Below are positions 12,569 through 13,729 of a stretch of 13,729 bases of DNA, in pieces (the stretch's first letter is position 1; each line of letters opens with the position of its first letter). Both the position numbers and the translations under genes were made by a program. This DNA is from Rhizobiaceae bacterium (GTDB lineage Bacteria; Pseudomonadota; Alphaproteobacteria; Rhizobiales; Rhizobiaceae), in NCBI GenBank assembly GCA_014380965.1, contig JACMIV010000101.1:1-13729 (forward strand), written 5' to 3'. The notes beneath the pieces are model-generated. The model saw only the letters and a program-made list of their open reading frames with translations, did not search any database and was not told the origin of the DNA.

Positions 12569-13462
12569 TCAGGCGACGCCGGCCCCGCCCGTCACGCCGT
12601 AGACCTCGCCATTGATGAAGCTCCCGTCCTGGCTTGCCAGCAACACGTAGACCGGGGCGAGTTCGACAGGCTGCCCGGGGCGGCCGTAGGCGCTTTCCTC
12701 TCCGAACTTCATGACCTTCTCCTCAGGCTGGCCGCCGCTGGCTTGGAGCGCCGTCCAGAACGGACCGGGTGCCACCACGTTCGCGCGGATGCCCTTCTCC
12801 AAAAGTTGCTTGGCGAGCGCCTTGGTGTAGGCGACGATACCCGCCTTGGTGGTCGCATAGTCGAGAAGGATCGCGGAGGGCTCGTAAGCCTGGATGGAGG
12901 CCGTCGTGATGACCGACGCGCCAGCGGGAAGGTGCGGCACGGCCGCCTGCGCGATCCAGTGCATCGCGTAGAGATTGGTCTTCATGGTCTTGTCGAAGTC
13001 CGCAGACGTGACCTTGTCGATCGATTCGCGCGCCTGCTGGCGGCCTGCGTTGATCACGAGGAGATCGAGCCCGCCAAGGCCTTCGACCGTCTTCTCGACA
13101 AGCTCGCGGCACCACATCTCGTCGGTAATGTCGCCGGGAAGGCCGAGCGCCTTTCGTCCCTCCGCCTCGATCAGGGAGATCACCTCACGGGCGTCGGTTT
13201 CCTCGCTCGAAAGATACGAGATGGCCACATCGGCGCCTTCACGTGCGAAGGCGATCGCCGCGGCCCGGCCGACACCGGAATCTCCGCCAGTGACAAGCGC
13301 CTTGCGCCCCGTCAGCTTGCCAGAGCCACGGTAGGACTCCTCGCCGTGGTCGGGGACAGGATCAAGCTTGGCGGCAAGACCGGGCACCGGTTGCGGCTGA
13401 CGCGGGAACGGCGGCTGCGGATATTGGCTGCGCGGGTCCTGCATGGTCATTCGATCGGACAT
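12569..13462 (-). CDS. SDR-family NAD(P)-dependent oxidoreductase (YghA/general-stress-protein type)
   Basis: 297 residues. A Pro/Gln-rich leader (residues ~10-45, QYPQPPFPRQPQPVPG then GEESYRGSGKLTGR) precedes the Rossmann fold. This extension is typical of the YghA/Bacillus GSP39-like subgroup. The cofactor motif TGGDSGVG is at 58-65, NAG at 138-140, catalytic Ser at 189 (TTASIQAY) and Y202-x-x-x-K206 (YATTK); N163 completes the usual tetrad. PGPFWTAL and the C-terminal FINGEVYGVTGG follow the classical SDR pattern. The substrate is unknown; reduction of aldehydes or ketones, including stress-derived ones, is known in the group. It is predicted cytosolic. The ATG at 13462 has AAGGAG seven bases upstream, and a second in-frame ATG four codons in is less well placed. 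The gene converges on the GH15 gene. Confidence 0.92.
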   Translation of the reverse strand: MSDRMTMQDPRSQYPQPPFPRQPQPVPGLAAKLDPVPDHGEESYRGSGKLTGRKALVTGGDSGVGRAAAIAFAREGADVAISYLSSEETDAREVISLIEAEGRKALGLPGDITDEMWCRELVEKTVEGLGGLDLLVINAGRQQARESIDKVTSADFDKTMKTNLYAMHWIAQAAVPHLPAGASVITTASIQAYEPSAILLDYATTKAGIVAYTKALAKQLLEKGIRANVVAPGPFWTALQASGGQPEEKVMKFGEESAYGRPGQPVELAPVYVLLASQDGSFINGEVYGVTGGAGVA

Positions 13463-13535
13463 GACGATCTCCTTCTGTCGAGGTCGGGATATGCGGGAGA
13501 AAGGCTGTTGGCAGGGCCCTTGTTCCCGGCGCGGA

Positions 13536-13551
13536 TCCTGCCGCGGCAGGA
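13536..13551. promoter_or_regulatory. Perfect 16-base palindrome upstream of the SDR gene
   Basis: TCCTGCCGCGGCAGGA is a perfect inverted repeat without spacer, 74-89 bases before the SDR ATG. Its place fits an operator or an upstream activator site. It is GC-only in the core, so chance or a short hairpin cannot be excluded. No regulator gene is in the window. Confidence 0.35.
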
Positions 13552-13729
13552 CTTCGGCTAGCCGGGTATCCTCTTCGGAGATGACGGTAACGTCTCACGA
13601 CGCCGAGCTTTGGAGCGCAGGAATGGAATGCGGCTCTATCGTAAACGGAACCAACAGAAGCCGCCCGCTATTCGACCGGAGGCGGGCGGCGGAGGTCGTG
13701 CCTCCTGACGGGGATAAGTCCATGCAAGA
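13552..13729. other. Right-edge non-coding region with two tandem hairpins
   Basis: No complete gene is seen. GCCGCCCGC (13660-13668) pairs with GCGGGCGGC (13682-13690) around 13 bases, and GGAGG (13691-13695) pairs with CCTCC (13701-13705) around TCGTG. A second GGAGG at 13678-13682 could compete for the same CCTCC. An ATG at 13722 with GGGGAT upstream, and an in-frame GTG at 13698, could start a gene that continues outside the window. The hairpins would then be its 5' leader. Confidence 0.35.

Noticed and set aside
12743..13561. 272-codon plus-strand frame opposite the SDR gene
   Set aside because: Antisense shadow with Arg/Asp/Gly-rich sequence; the SDR catalytic residues are intact on the minus strand.
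13647..13675. GGAAC element as a possible EcfG (general stress) promoter
   Set aside because: After GGAAC the expected CGTT at 16-17 bases is missing (CTAT/TATT instead). I also checked upstream of the GH15, SDR, host-attachment and small genes and found no GGAAC-N16/17-CGTT pair.
13660..13705. Tandem hairpins as a mini-ykkC riboswitch
   Set aside because: The loops lack the ACGR motif needed for that class. Only the general tandem-hairpin layout fits.
1..13729. Mobile elements, CRISPR arrays, tRNA or rRNA genes
   Set aside because: No transposase or integrase motifs, no regularly spaced repeats, and no cloverleaf or rRNA-like stretch seen on reading both strands.

Overview
The window is GC-rich DNA with strong GC3 coding frames and long open antisense frames. 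It most probably comes from an alphaproteobacterium of the Hyphomicrobiales (Rhizobiales). The evidence is the ExoX/SyrA-type exopolysaccharide regulator, the rhizobial-style intergenic palindromic repeat, a 'host attachment' family protein and several small orphan proteins of rhizobial flavour. Genus was not determined.

Layout. (1) Positions 1-4016, plus strand: a binding-protein-dependent carbohydrate-type ABC transporter. It consists of the cut C-terminal part of an MsmX/UgpC-like ATPase, a Tat-exported substrate-binding protein and two MalF/MalG-type permeases. A long imperfect inverted repeat lies between the binding protein and the first permease. (2) 4211-5010, plus: a PPP-family metallophosphoesterase preceded by a five-codon mini-ORF. 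(3) 5165-5504, minus: an ExoX/SyrA-like two-helix membrane protein preceded by a 14-codon leader ORF with a very good Shine-Dalgarno. (4) About 5505-6197: an AT-rich stretch with no convincing gene; its right end holds a clear Rho-independent terminator for the next operon. (5) 6198-8504, minus: a complete three-gene amino-acid ABC transporter (binding protein, permease, ATPase) closest to the FliY/YecS/YecC (TcyJ/TcyL/TcyN) cystine type. (6) 8505-10756: a 353-base gap, then a 'host attachment'/baeRF-like protein and a cluster of small orphan genes on both strands, one with a zinc-ribbon-like cysteine pattern. (7) 10753-12537, plus: a GH15 glucoamylase/trehalase-type hydrolase, convergent with (8) 12569-13462, minus: an SDR oxidoreductase of the YghA/general-stress type. 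A perfect 26-base palindrome lies between them. (9) 13463-13729: no complete gene; palindromes and two tandem hairpins precede a possible start at the edge.

Functionally this is a nutrient-uptake and envelope/stress accessory neighbourhood: sugar import, cystine import, exopolysaccharide control, glucan or trehalose hydrolysis and a stress-type SDR. I found no phage, IS, CRISPR, tRNA or rRNA, and nothing that amounts to a clearly new multi-gene system. The most useful open questions are the leader ORFs in front of the ExoX-like and phosphatase genes, the AT-rich gap, and the small orphan proteins at 9339-10756.
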